NCBI GenBank assembly: GCA_035720425.1
Contig: DASTOB010000119.1
Location: 1-64,000 of the forward strand
Length of the DNA stretch: 64,000 nt
Direction: 5' to 3'
Source of the DNA: DASTOB01 sp035720425
GTDB lineage: Bacteria; Chloroflexota; Limnocylindria; Limnocylindrales; CSP1-4
Shown here: positions 17,743 to 26,622 of the stretch, one piece after another
Layout: the number at the start of each line of letters is the position of its first letter
Numbering within the stretch: the first letter of the stretch is position 1
Notes under the pieces: model-generated
The model's database searches: none
The model's input: the letters and a program-made list of their open reading frames with translations, nothing else
Told to the model about the DNA's origin: nothing
Made by a program: the position numbers and the translations under genes

Positions 17743-18380
17743 CGATGCGTCTCCAGGTGCTGCTCGAGTGCTGCACGCACCCTCGATCGAGCGCGGTGGA
17801 GGAGAACGCGCTGGTTGACCGCGCTCAACCCGAGCGACTCGCAGACCTCGTCGGACGACCAGCCCTCCACGTCGCGCAGGGTGATGACCTCGCGCTGGGC
17901 CGGCGGAAGCGTGTCGATCGCGCGACGCGCGACGTCGAGCGTCTCGGCCGACTCCGTCACCACCTCGGGCACCTCGTCCCAGTGGCGGGGATGCGAGATC
18001 CAGTGGTTCCCCCACTCCGTGCCCGGCGGATTGAAGCGTTCCGGGTCGACCGCCGGGCCCGCATCCGCGGACGGGTCCGCGAACGCCGAAAACGGGATCT
18101 GGCGATGCTCGCGCTCGCCGCGGGTGCGGGCGATGTTGGCGAGGATCCGGAAGATCCAGGTCCGTAGCGACGCCCGGCCCTCGAACCGGTCGAGGCCGTT
18201 CAGGACGCCGATCCACGTCTCCTGGACGACCTCCTCGGCCACCGACGCCGTGCAGTACATGCGGGCGACGCGATGGAGCGCCGGGCCGTGGCGGTCGACG
18301 AGCTCGACGAAGGCGGCCTCTTCCCCGGAGCGCAGGCGCGCAAGCAGCGGCTCATCGGATCCGACGGCTGCCTCGGTCAT
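17739..18380 (-). CDS. ECF-type RNA polymerase sigma factor
   Basis: A 213-residue sigma-70 family factor with regions 2 and 4. Region 2 has EEAAFVELVDRHGPALHRVARMY (about 16-38), then EEVVQETWIGVLNGLDRFEGRASLRTWIFRILANIA (about 45-80), the core-binding and -10 recognition part. Region 4 is LPPAQREVITLRDVEGWSSDEVCESLGL followed by NQRVLLHRARSRVRAAL, a helix-turn-helix for the -35. The linker of about 60 residues (rich in Pro, His, Trp) is longer than in short ECFs. I chose the ATG at 18380 (MTEAAVGSDEPLL); an in-frame extension to 18527 is Pro/Ala-rich and not family-like. It is followed in overlap by its presumed anti-sigma factor. Confidence 0.88.
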   Translation of the reverse strand: MTEAAVGSDEPLLARLRSGEEAAFVELVDRHGPALHRVARMYCTASVAEEVVQETWIGVLNGLDRFEGRASLRTWIFRILANIARTRGEREHRQIPFSAFADPSADAGPAVDPERFNPPGTEWGNHWISHPRHWDEVPEVVTESAETLDVARRAIDTLPPAQREVITLRDVEGWSSDEVCESLGLSAVNQRVLLHRARSRVRAALEQHLETHR

Positions 18381-18648
18381 CGAACCTCGGGGACTCCCAT
18401 CCGGCCGAGGCGCGGGGACTGACGCCCGCGCCGGCGGCATCTCGCGAGCATATCCCAGAGGATCGGGTCGAGAGCCCGGCGCGATTGCCAGGCCCACGGG
18501 CGCGGTCAGGGTCATGGACATCGTCATGGACCCATCGTCTCGGGACCCGTCCGTCGCGTTTCACTCCGTCGGTGGTCGGCCGCGACCGTAACGCCGGCCC
18601 GACCGGGACAGACGAACGGCCCAGCACGTCCCCGCAGCGGAGTACCCG

Positions 18649-19284
18649 ATGACCTGGCTCGACATCAGCGTCCCCATCCGGCCCGGCATGCCCACCTTCG
18701 AGGGCGATCCCACGGTCACCCTCGAGCGCGTCGCGGCGATCGCCGACGGTGCGGTGTGCAACGTGAGCCGGCTCGACTTCGGCGTTCACAGCGGCACCCA
18801 CGTCGACGCTCCGGTCCACTTCCTCGACGGGGCGGCCGGGATCGAGGCGGTCCCGGTCGACGCGCTCATCGGGCCGGCGGTCGTCGTCGAGGCGCGCGCC
18901 GAGTCCGGTCCGATCGACGCCGCGGCGGTCGATCGCCTGGCTATTCCGCCCGGCACGGAACGCATCCTGATCCGCTCGCGCAACTCGGAGCTCTGGGCCA
19001 CCGCCACGTTCCAGCCGACGTTCATCGGCTTCGATGGATCCGGAGCGCGGCGGCTCGTCGAGCTGGGCGTACGGCTCGTCGGCGTCGACTACCTGTCGGT
19101 CGCCGTATTCGGTGACCCCACGCCGACCCACACGGCGCTCCTCGAGGCCGGCGTCGTCATCGTCGAGGGCCTCGACCTCCGCGCAATCGATCCCGGCCGC
19201 TACGAGCTCGTGTGCCTGCCGCTGCTCATCCCAGGGTCGGACGGCGGCCCCGCCCGCGCGCTCGTCCGGAGGATCGAACCGTGA
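18649..19284 (+). CDS. Cyclase-family metal-dependent hydrolase (kynurenine formamidase-like)
   Basis: A 211-residue protein of the cyclase family (PF04199), which includes kynurenine formamidase and related amidohydrolases. The metal-binding signature HSGTHVDAPVHF is at about residues 48-59. The N-terminal DISVPIRPGMPTFEGDP and the late GVDYLSVAVFGDPTPTHTALLEAGV (with a further metal-ligand His) are typical. The substrate cannot be read from sequence; no tryptophan-degradation genes are nearby, so formamidase activity is not favoured. A GGAG lies about 10 bases before the ATG. It is the first gene of a five-gene coupled operon; its stop overlaps the antiporter start by GTGA. Upstream is a 268-bp gap from the divergent sigma gene. 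Confidence 0.88.
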   Translation: MTWLDISVPIRPGMPTFEGDPTVTLERVAAIADGAVCNVSRLDFGVHSGTHVDAPVHFLDGAAGIEAVPVDALIGPAVVVEARAESGPIDAAAVDRLAIPPGTERILIRSRNSELWATATFQPTFIGFDGSGARRLVELGVRLVGVDYLSVAVFGDPTPTHTALLEAGVVIVEGLDLRAIDPGRYELVCLPLLIPGSDGGPARALVRRIEP

Positions 19285-20504
19285 CGCCGCTCGTCTCGTT
19301 CGGCGGCCTCGTCGTCGTCGCGGCCCTCGCGTTCGTCGCGCCGCTGCTCGTCGCCTCGGGACCGGCGCGGCGCCTGCCCGCCGTCGTCCTCCTCATCGTG
19401 TCCGGGATCGTCGTCGGACCGTCCGGGCTCGGGATCGTGACCCTCGACCTGCCCGTCCAGATCCTCGCCCTGATCGGTCTCGCCTTCCTCCTCTTCCTCG
19501 CCGGGCTCGAGGTCGAGGTCCACGATATGCGCGGCCGCCGGCTCCGGCTCGCCGTGGCGAGCTTCGGCCTGTCGTTCGCCCTCGCCCTCGCGATCGGCGC
19601 CGGGCTCGGCGCGATCGGCCTCGTCGACGCCCCGGTGCTCGTGGCGGTCATCCTCGTCGGCACGTCGCTCGGCGTCGTCATCCCGGTCCTCAAGGACGCG
19701 GGCGAGATCGATGGCGACTTCGGCCAGCTCGTCGTGGCGGCGGCGTCGGTGGCCGACGTCGGCGCGATCGTCCTCCTGTCCGTGCTGTTCACGCGCGACG
19801 GCGACCCGGCCGCGGCCGCGCTCCTGTTCGCCCTGTTCGCGTTGCTGGCGGTCGTCCTCGTCGTCGCGATCCTGCGGGCGGAGCGCGCGGGGATCCTGGC
19901 GCCGGTCCTGCGCCGGCTCCAGGACACGACCGCGCAGATCCGGGTGCGGGCTGCGTGGCTGCTACTCGTGGGCATCGCCGCGGTCGCCGAGGCGCTCGGG
20001 CTCGAGGTCATCCTCGGCGCGTTCGTCGCCGGAGCGATCCTGACCATCGTCGACACGGACACGACCCGCACGCACCCGTTGTTCCGGCCGAAGCTCGAGG
20101 CAATCGGGTTCGGGGTGTTCGTGCCGGTCTTCTTCATCGCCACGGGGCTCCGATTCGACCTCGGGGCGCTCCTCGCCGGGCCGGAGGCCGTCGTCCTCAT
20201 CCCCGTCTACGTCGCGGCCCTGCTCCTGGCGCGGGGCGTCCCGGCCATCGTTCTGGGCAGATCCGCGGGTCCACGCCGACTCGCCGCAGCGGGCCTTCTC
20301 CAGGCCACGCTCTTGCCCATCGCGCCGGCGCAGATCGGGCTCGAGCTGGGTCTGCTCGACGCCGCCACGTCGGCGGCGCTCATCACCGCCGGTCTCATCG
20401 CCGTCGTCGTCTTCCCGAGCGCGGCCCTCGCCCTGCTCGGCCCGCGGCCGGATTCCTCGCCGCGGAAGCAATCGCCACAGCAGTTGGAGCACGCACGATC
20501 ATGA
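19281..20504 (+). CDS. CPA2-family monovalent cation:proton antiporter (KefB/NapA-like membrane domain)
   Basis: A 407-residue integral membrane protein with about 12-13 hydrophobic helices and no TrkA-N domain. The LLIVSGIVVGPSGLGIV stretch near residues 34-50 and FLLFLAGLEVEV (about 71-82) are hallmarks of CPA2 exchangers (Na+/H+ or K+/H+). SLGVVIPVLKDAGE around residues 130-145 and LGAFVAGAILT, then FVPVFFIATGLRFDL, match the core. The classic pair of acidic residues in the middle helix is not easily placed by eye. The start is GTG overlapping the upstream stop (an upstream in-frame ATG at 19212 lies in the cyclase gene). Its stop overlaps the dehydrogenase start. A role in pH or cation balance beside sugar oxidation is inference. 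Confidence 0.9.
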   Translation: MTPLVSFGGLVVVAALAFVAPLLVASGPARRLPAVVLLIVSGIVVGPSGLGIVTLDLPVQILALIGLAFLLFLAGLEVEVHDMRGRRLRLAVASFGLSFALALAIGAGLGAIGLVDAPVLVAVILVGTSLGVVIPVLKDAGEIDGDFGQLVVAAASVADVGAIVLLSVLFTRDGDPAAAALLFALFALLAVVLVVAILRAERAGILAPVLRRLQDTTAQIRVRAAWLLLVGIAAVAEALGLEVILGAFVAGAILTIVDTDTTRTHPLFRPKLEAIGFGVFVPVFFIATGLRFDLGALLAGPEAVVLIPVYVAALLLARGVPAIVLGRSAGPRRLAAAGLLQATLLPIAPAQIGLELGLLDAATSAALITAGLIAVVVFPSAALALLGPRPDSSPRKQSPQQLEHARS

Positions 20505-21694
20505 CTGTCACCATGCCGACCGATACGCACGCCCCCGTCAACGCCGCCAACCCACCGACGACGATGCAGGCCATCGCCGTCCGACCCGGGGAACCCGGCT
20601 CAATCCACCTGCGCGAGATGCCGACGCCGTCGCTCGACGACGTCCCGGGCGGCCGGGGCGTGCTCGTCGAGGTCCTCCGCGTGGGCCTCGACGGCACGGA
20701 CAAGGAGATCAGCGAGGCCCTCTACGGCATGGCCCCCGACGGTGACGACTACCTCGTCATCGGCCACGAGAACCTCGGCCGAGTGATCGCGGCCGGACCG
20801 GACGTACCGCCGGAGCTCAGGCCCGGCGCGCTCGTCGTGTCAACCGTCCGCCGCCCGGGCACGAGCGTCTATGACCGGCTCGGCATGCAGGACTTCACGA
20901 CCGACACGACCTACTACGAGCGGGGCATCAACCTCCGCCACGGCTACCTGTCCGAGTACTACGCGGAGGACGCCGCCTACGTCGTGCCGCTGCCGGCGAC
21001 GCTCGAGCGGGTCGGCGTGCTCCTCGAGCCGCTCACGGTGGCCGAGAAGGGCATCAACCAGGCCGACGAGATCCAGCGGCGGCTGCGCGTCTGGCGGCCG
21101 GAGCGGGCGGCGGTGATCGGCGCGGGCACGATCGGCCTGCTCGCCACGCTCGCCCTGCGGCTGCGCGGGGTCGACGTGACGGTCCTGTCGCGACGGCCGG
21201 CGCCGTACCGCAACAGCGACCTCATCGAGGCGATCGGCGCACGCTACCGCTCGACGTCCGACACGACGGTCGAGGCCGCCGCCGCCGACCACGGGCCGTT
21301 CGACCTCATCTTCGAGGCCAGTGGATTCAGCCCCCTCGCGTTCGAGGCGGCGGCCGCGCTCGGCACGAACGGCGTGCTCGTCCTGTCCGGCGTCACCGGT
21401 GGCGAGCGGCGGGTCGAGATCGATGCGAACCGGATCAACCAGGGTTTCGTGCTCGGCAACAAGGTCATGGTCGGGACGGTCAACGCGTCGCGCGACGACT
21501 TCGTCCGCGGCGTCCGCGACCTGCTCGGCGCCGAGGCGCTCTACCCGGGCTGGCTCGATCAGTTGCTCACGACGCCGGTCCGCGGGCTCGACCCACCCGC
21601 GGTCGCCCATGCCCTCGAGGACCGCGACGCGATCAAGGCCTACGTTGAGGTCACCGGCACGCTGTACGCGCCCACGAAGGAGGCCGTGCGATGA
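20501..21694 (+). CDS. Glucose 1-dehydrogenase-like zinc-type MDR oxidoreductase
   Basis: A 397-residue medium-chain dehydrogenase resembling archaeal glucose dehydrogenase. GLDGTDKEISEALYGMAP (about residues 64-81) places Asp where most MDRs have a zinc-ligand Cys; LVIGHENLGRV supplies the next ligands (His, Glu). ERGINLRHGYLSEYY and the late glutamate in LLEPLTVAEKGI also match glucose dehydrogenases. The Rossmann motif is VIGAGTIGLLATLAL (about 206-220). The structural-zinc lobe after RRPG has no cysteines. The enzyme probably oxidises glucose or a close aldose to the lactone with NAD(P). The first 22 residues look unconserved; a start at MQAIAVRPGE is possible, but ATG 20501 overlaps the antiporter stop and keeps coupling. 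The GH63-like gene overlaps its stop. Confidence 0.88.
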   Translation: MTVTMPTDTHAPVNAANPPTTMQAIAVRPGEPGSIHLREMPTPSLDDVPGGRGVLVEVLRVGLDGTDKEISEALYGMAPDGDDYLVIGHENLGRVIAAGPDVPPELRPGALVVSTVRRPGTSVYDRLGMQDFTTDTTYYERGINLRHGYLSEYYAEDAAYVVPLPATLERVGVLLEPLTVAEKGINQADEIQRRLRVWRPERAAVIGAGTIGLLATLALRLRGVDVTVLSRRPAPYRNSDLIEAIGARYRSTSDTTVEAAAADHGPFDLIFEASGFSPLAFEAAAALGTNGVLVLSGVTGGERRVEIDANRINQGFVLGNKVMVGTVNASRDDFVRGVRDLLGAEALYPGWLDQLLTTPVRGLDPPAVAHALEDRDAIKAYVEVTGTLYAPTKEAVR

Positions 21695-24417
21695 CGGTCC
21701 ACGCGACGATGGCGGCGACGGGGCGTGAGCCGGCCGAACCCGCGCCCACGGATGCTCCCGTCGATCCGGGCGCGGAACGCGCCCGCCTGGCGGAGGCGAA
21801 GGCCGGAACGGCCCGCTGGTACCGCTTCGGGCCCTACCTGTCCGACCGCCAGTGGGGCACCGTCCGCGAGGACTACTCGGAGGGCGGCACCGCGTGGGAC
21901 TACTTTCCGCACGACCACGCCCGCTCGCGCGCCTACCGCTGGGGCGAGGACGGCCTGCTCGGGATCAGCGACGACCAGGCCCGGCTGTGCTTCGCCGTCG
22001 CCCTCTGGAACGGCGAGGACCCGATCCTCAAGGAGCGCCTGTTCGGCCTGACCGGATCGGAAGGCAACCACGGCGAGGACGTCAAGGAGCAGTACTGGTT
22101 CCTCGACGCGCTGCCGAGTCACGCGTACCTCAAGGCGCTCTATCGCTATCCGCAGCGGGCATTCCCGTACGACCAGCTCGTCGACGAGAACCGCCGACGC
22201 GGCAAGGGCGACCCGGAGTTCGAGCTGCGAGACAGCGGTGTATTCGACGAGGATCGCTACTTCGACGTGCTCGTCGAGTACGCCAAGGCGGACGCGGAGG
22301 ACATCGTGGTCCGCCTGTCGGTGACGAATCACGGCCCGGAGGCGGCTCCGCTCCACCTCCTCCCGACGCTCTGGTTCCGCAACACGTGGTCGTGGGGCCG
22401 GAACCCGGACCGGCCGGCGATCACCGCCGCCGGATCCGTCGCCGGCGGGCGCACGGTCATCGCCGAGCACCCACGACTCGGGCGCTACCGCCTTGTCGCC
22501 CAGGGCTCGCCGAGCCTGCTGTTCACCGACAACGAGACGAACCTCGAGCGGCTGTACGGCGTCCCGAATGCGACGCCCTACGTCAAGGACGGCATCGGCG
22601 AGGCGGTCGTCAACGGCCGGGCCGAGGCGGTCAACGCGGATCGGACGGGCACGAAGGCGGCCGCCTGGTACCGCCTGACCGTCGCGCCGGGCGCGACGGA
22701 GACGATCCTGCTCCGACTCTCGAAGGACGAGCAGCGCACGCCGTTCGAGGGCGCCGAGGCCCTGTTCGATCGGCGTATCGCGGAGGCCGACGCGTTCTAC
22801 GCGTCGCTCGGCCGCGACGGCCTGACCGACGACGAGGCGCTCGTCCAGCGCCAGGCGTTCGCCGGGATGATCTGGAGCAAGCAGTTCTACCACCTCGACG
22901 TCGGCCAGTGGCTCGACGGCGATCCGGCCCAGCCCACCCCGCCCCCGAGTCGACGGAAGGGCCGAAACCACGAGTGGCGGGAGCTCAATAACGCCGACGT
23001 CATCTCGATGCCCGATGCCTGGGAGTACCCGTGGTACGCGGCCTGGGATCTCGCCTTCCACTGCCTGCCACTCGCGCTTGTCGATCCCGAATTCGCCAAG
23101 AACCAGCTGCTCCTGCTCACCCGCGAGTGGTACATGCACCCCAACGGACAGCTGCCCGCGTACGAGTGGGCCTTCTCCGACGTCAATCCGCCGGTCCACG
23201 CCTGGGCGACGTGGCGCGTCTACAAGATCGATCGGCGCATCTCGGGCACGGCCGACCGGGCGTTCCTCGAGCGCGTCTTCCACAAGCTCCTGCTCAACTT
23301 CACGTGGTGGGTCAACCGCAAGGACGCCGACGGCCATAACGTCTTCCAGGGCGGGTTCCTCGGCCTCGACAACATCGGCGTGTTCGACCGCAGCGCGCCG
23401 CTGCCCGTGCCCGGCCATCTCGGCCAGGCCGACGGCACCGCATGGATGGGCTTCTACAGCCTCCAGATGCTCCAGATCGCGCTCGAGCTCGCTCGCGAGG
23501 ACCCCGTCTATGAGGACATCGCGACGAAGTTCTTCGAGCACTTCCTGTTCATCGCGGGCGCCCTCAACGGGCTCGACACGGACGGTCCGCCGCTGTGGGA
23601 CGAGGCCGACGAGTTCTTCTACGACGTGCTCCACCTCGAGTCCGGCGAGTTCATCCCGCTCAAGGTCCGCTCCCTGGTCGGGCTCATGCCGCTCCTCGCG
23701 GTCGAGACGCTCGAGCCGGAGCTGCTCGAGCGGATGCCGGCATTCCGCCGCCGCCTCGGCTGGTTCCTGCGGAATCGACCGGAACTTGCGGCGCTCGTCG
23801 CGTCGTGGGAGGAGCCGGGCGTCGGCGAGCGTCGCCTGCTCGCGCTCGTCCACGGCCATCGGATGAAGGCGCTCCTGCGGCGCATGCTCGACGAGTCCGA
23901 GTTCCTATCGCCCCACGGCATCCGGGCCCTGAGCCGGGTGCACCGGGACCAGCCCTATATGCTCCAGCTCGGCGGCCAGGAGCATCGCGTCGAGTACGAG
24001 CCGGCCGAATCGCGGTCCGGCCTGTTCGGCGGCAACTCGAACTGGCGCGGCCCGATCTGGTTCCCGATCAACTACCTGCTCATCGAGGCCCTCCAGAAGT
24101 TCGATCACTACTACGGGCCGGACTTCCGGGTGGAGCTGCCGGCCGGGTCCGGGACGCTCGCCACGATCGGCGACGTCGCAGCCGAGCTGTCGCGGCGGCT
24201 CGAATCGATCTTCCTCGTCGGAGCCGACGGGCGACGACCGGTCTTCGGCACCGACGAGGCGGTCCAGCGCGACTCGCGCTGGCGGGACCACGTCCTGTTC
24301 TACGAGTACTTCGACGGCGACACCGGGCGGGGCGTCGGAGCCAGCCACCAGACCGGCTGGACCGGGCTCGTGGCGAAGCTGCTCGAGCAGACCGGGCGGG
24401 GCCGGGCCGCCTCGTGA
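21691..24417 (+). CDS. GH63-like glucosidase (MGH1J-type family)
   Basis: A 908-residue cytoplasmic protein of the GH63-related family often annotated as glucosidase or mannosylglycerate hydrolase-like. The N-terminal beta-rich part runs through RWYRFGPYLSDRQWGTVREDYS (about 45-66) and GEDPILKERLFGLTGSEGNHGEDVKEQYW. The catalytic (alpha/alpha)6 barrel has MPDAWEYPWYAAWDLAFHC (about 436-455), DVNPPVHAWATWRVYK and GQADGTAWMGFYSLQMLQ (about 577-594), then GGNSNWRGPIWFPINYLLIE near 776-796; Asp and Glu residues in these blocks are candidate catalysts. No signal peptide is present. It would release glucose or mannose from a small glycoside or oligosaccharide. Its start overlaps the dehydrogenase stop and its own stop overlaps the debranching-enzyme start, so substrate glucose could pass to glucose dehydrogenase. 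Confidence 0.87.
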   Translation: MTVHATMAATGREPAEPAPTDAPVDPGAERARLAEAKAGTARWYRFGPYLSDRQWGTVREDYSEGGTAWDYFPHDHARSRAYRWGEDGLLGISDDQARLCFAVALWNGEDPILKERLFGLTGSEGNHGEDVKEQYWFLDALPSHAYLKALYRYPQRAFPYDQLVDENRRRGKGDPEFELRDSGVFDEDRYFDVLVEYAKADAEDIVVRLSVTNHGPEAAPLHLLPTLWFRNTWSWGRNPDRPAITAAGSVAGGRTVIAEHPRLGRYRLVAQGSPSLLFTDNETNLERLYGVPNATPYVKDGIGEAVVNGRAEAVNADRTGTKAAAWYRLTVAPGATETILLRLSKDEQRTPFEGAEALFDRRIAEADAFYASLGRDGLTDDEALVQRQAFAGMIWSKQFYHLDVGQWLDGDPAQPTPPPSRRKGRNHEWRELNNADVISMPDAWEYPWYAAWDLAFHCLPLALVDPEFAKNQLLLLTREWYMHPNGQLPAYEWAFSDVNPPVHAWATWRVYKIDRRISGTADRAFLERVFHKLLLNFTWWVNRKDADGHNVFQGGFLGLDNIGVFDRSAPLPVPGHLGQADGTAWMGFYSLQMLQIALELAREDPVYEDIATKFFEHFLFIAGALNGLDTDGPPLWDEADEFFYDVLHLESGEFIPLKVRSLVGLMPLLAVETLEPELLERMPAFRRRLGWFLRNRPELAALVASWEEPGVGERRLLALVHGHRMKALLRRMLDESEFLSPHGIRALSRVHRDQPYMLQLGGQEHRVEYEPAESRSGLFGGNSNWRGPIWFPINYLLIEALQKFDHYYGPDFRVELPAGSGTLATIGDVAAELSRRLESIFLVGADGRRPVFGTDEAVQRDSRWRDHVLFYEYFDGDTGRGVGASHQTGWTGLVAKLLEQTGRGRAAS

Positions 24418-26387
24418 CCGGCGTCGTCCTCGGTCGCGACGCCGCCGGCGAGCTCGAGCCCGCGCTTCGGCGCGAGTGGCTGGTCGCGAACGGCCTCGGC
24501 GGATACGCCTCCGGAACGGTCGCCGGCGTCGCGACACGGCGCTACCACGGTCTTCTCGTGGCCGCGCTCACGCCACCGGTCGACCGGACCGTCCTCATCG
24601 GCGGGCTCGTCGAGTGGCTGACCGTCGACGGCGAGCGGGTCGCCCTCCACGCGCACGAGTACGCCGACGGGACGATCGACCAGCATGGCTACCGGCGGCT
24701 CGAATCGTTCCGCCTCGACGGGGCGCTGCCCGTGTGGCGCTACGCCGTCGGCGACACCGCCATCGAGAAGCGCGTCTGGATGGAGCATGGCGCCAACACG
24801 ACGTACGTTCGCTACGAGGTCGTCCGCGGGTCGCGGGCGGTGGACCTCGAGGTCGTCCCCCTCGTGACCCGGCGCGACCACCACGCCCTGACCGGCGAAT
24901 GGGCCGGGATCCCGACCGGCGAGCCGGGCCTCCGCGTGATCGCGGGCGGAGGAACGGAAACCGCGCTGGGATCGTGGTTCCGCGGCTTCCGGCATCGCGA
25001 GGAAGAGGCGCGCGGACTCGATGCCCGCTCCGACCTGTACGCGCCGTGCGCCTACCGGGCGACGATCCCCCCGGGCGAGTCGTGGACGCTCACGCTGACG
25101 AGCGAGGCGAACGGGCCGACCGACCCGGAGGCGGCCCTCGCGGCCGCGCTCGTGCGCCAGGCGACGCTGCTCGAGCGGGCCTCGGCTGCCGACGCGCCAC
25201 CGCCGATTCGCCAGCTCGTCCTGGCGGCGGACCAGTTCATCGTCGATCGGCCGATCCCGGCGACTGACGGCTCCGCAGAACCCGGCCGGACGATCGTCGC
25301 CGGCTATCCCTGGTTCAACGATTGGGGCCGCGACACGATGATCGCCCTGCCGGGGCTCACGCTCTCCACCGGCCGACCGGAGGAGGCGGAAACGATCCTT
25401 CGCGCGTTCGCCCGGTTCGTCCGTGACGGCCTCCTGCCGAACAACTTCCCCGACCGGGCGGGCGACGACCCCGGCTACAACACCGTCGACGCGTCGCTCT
25501 GGTATCCGCTCGCCGTTCGCGCCCACGCGGACGCGACCGGCAGCCGCGAGCTCGTCAGCGAGCTCCTGCCAACGCTCCGCGCGATCCTCGACCATCACAT
25601 CGCCGGAACCCGCTACGGGATCGCGGTCGACCCGTCCGACGGGCTCCTGCGGGCCGGCGAGCCGGGCGTTCAGCTGACCTGGATGGACGCGCGGGTCGGC
25701 GATCGGGTCATCACGCCGCGGATCGGCAAGCCGGTCGAGATCCAGGCGCTCTGGATCAACGCACTCCGAACGGTCGGCGGCTGGCTCGTCGACGCCGCCG
25801 AGGCCGATGCCGGCCACGCCTTCATCTCGCTCGCGGACCGCGGTACGGCGTCGTTCCGGGCGCGCTTCTGGGACCCGGGCCGCGGCCACCTGGCCGACGT
25901 CGTCGACGGCCCCGACGGCGACGACTGGTCGCTCCGCCCGAACCAGCTGCTCGCCCTGTCCCTCCCCCACCCGCTCGTCGATGGGCCGGTCGCGGAAGCC
26001 GTCCTCGACGCCGTCGGGCACGCGCTCGTCACGTCGTTCGGCCTGCGCTCGCTCGCGCCGTCGGACCCTGCCTATCGCGCCCGGTTCCAGGGACCGCCGC
26101 CGGAGCGCGATGGCGCCTACCACCAGGGCACCGTCTGGTCGTGGCTGCTCGGCCCGTGGGTCGACGCGGTGCTGCGCGTGACCGGCAACCGCGAGCTGGC
26201 CCGCTCGTACCTCGAGCCGATGGCACATCACCTCGCGGACGCGGGTCTCGGCTCGGTCTCGGAGTGCTTCGAGCCGGAGCCGCCGCACGAACCCCGCGCG
26301 TGCATCGCCCAGGCCTGGGGCGTCGCCGAGATCCTCCGCGCGTGGCGCGCGGTCGAGGGCCTCCCGGCGGTCGCGCCACCGGCCTGA
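24414..26387 (+). CDS. Amylo-alpha-1,6-glucosidase / glycogen debranching-type enzyme (GH133)
   Basis: A 657-residue GH133 enzyme that removes alpha-1,6 branch glucose from glycogen-like glucans. The N-terminal domain begins LRREWLVANGLGGYASGTVA (about residues 18-37), followed by TRRYHGLLVAAL, both family signatures. The catalytic barrel has YPWFNDWGRDTMIALPGL (about 297-314), EEAETILRAFARFVRDGLLPNNF, TVDASLWYPLAVRA and GLLRAGEPGVQLTWMDARVGD. YHQGTVWSWLLGPWVDAVL is near the C-terminus. There is no signal peptide, so action is in the cytoplasm. The start GTG overlaps the upstream stop (GTGA). It is the last gene of the operon and stops 7 bp from the convergent small membrane gene. Confidence 0.93.
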   Translation: MTGVVLGRDAAGELEPALRREWLVANGLGGYASGTVAGVATRRYHGLLVAALTPPVDRTVLIGGLVEWLTVDGERVALHAHEYADGTIDQHGYRRLESFRLDGALPVWRYAVGDTAIEKRVWMEHGANTTYVRYEVVRGSRAVDLEVVPLVTRRDHHALTGEWAGIPTGEPGLRVIAGGGTETALGSWFRGFRHREEEARGLDARSDLYAPCAYRATIPPGESWTLTLTSEANGPTDPEAALAAALVRQATLLERASAADAPPPIRQLVLAADQFIVDRPIPATDGSAEPGRTIVAGYPWFNDWGRDTMIALPGLTLSTGRPEEAETILRAFARFVRDGLLPNNFPDRAGDDPGYNTVDASLWYPLAVRAHADATGSRELVSELLPTLRAILDHHIAGTRYGIAVDPSDGLLRAGEPGVQLTWMDARVGDRVITPRIGKPVEIQALWINALRTVGGWLVDAAEADAGHAFISLADRGTASFRARFWDPGRGHLADVVDGPDGDDWSLRPNQLLALSLPHPLVDGPVAEAVLDAVGHALVTSFGLRSLAPSDPAYRARFQGPPPERDGAYHQGTVWSWLLGPWVDAVLRVTGNRELARSYLEPMAHHLADAGLGSVSECFEPEPPHEPRACIAQAWGVAEILRAWRAVEGLPAVAPPA

Positions 26388-26394
26388 CCGCCGC

Positions 26395-26622
26395 TCAGCC
26401 CCGCAGCAGCGTCAGCGCCCCTACCCACAGCGTCATCAGGCAGCCGATCGCGCCCATCGCCGCGAGGAACACCTCGCCACCGAGCCAGGCCGCTGCGGCG
26501 ACGCCGCCGAACAGGACGGCGAGAAACGCCGCGATGGCGGCCATCCCGACCCGTTCGACGAGCGGGCGCGGCCGACCGCCCCCGGCCGACGGGCCCGGCC
26601 CCGGTACTCCCTGCCCACTCAT
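26395..26622 (-). CDS. Small two-helix membrane protein following the PBP gene
   Basis: A 75-residue protein I do not recognise. After a Gly/Pro-rich, basic N-terminus (1-25) there are two hydrophobic segments, about residues 27-47 (AAIAAFLAVLFGGVAAAAWL) and 52-72 (LAAMGAIGCLMTLWVGALTL). Its ATG overlaps the stop of the penicillin-binding protein gene (ATGA), so it is translated as the last member of the fhaA-fhaB-rodA-PBP operon and may be an accessory subunit of that complex; this is inference from coupling only. Confidence 0.65.
   Translation of the reverse strand: MSGQGVPGPGPSAGGGRPRPLVERVGMAAIAAFLAVLFGGVAAAAWLGGEVFLAAMGAIGCLMTLWVGALTLLRG

Noticed and set aside
16372..18380. A chaperone-toxin or defence system formed by MoxR and its vWA-like partner.
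   Set aside because: The order matches the ordinary MoxR-DUF58-transglutaminase operon; no toxin or nuclease domain is present.
18649..19284. Kynurenine formamidase of tryptophan degradation.
   Set aside because: No kynureninase or tryptophan dioxygenase gene is nearby, so I keep only the general cyclase-family call.
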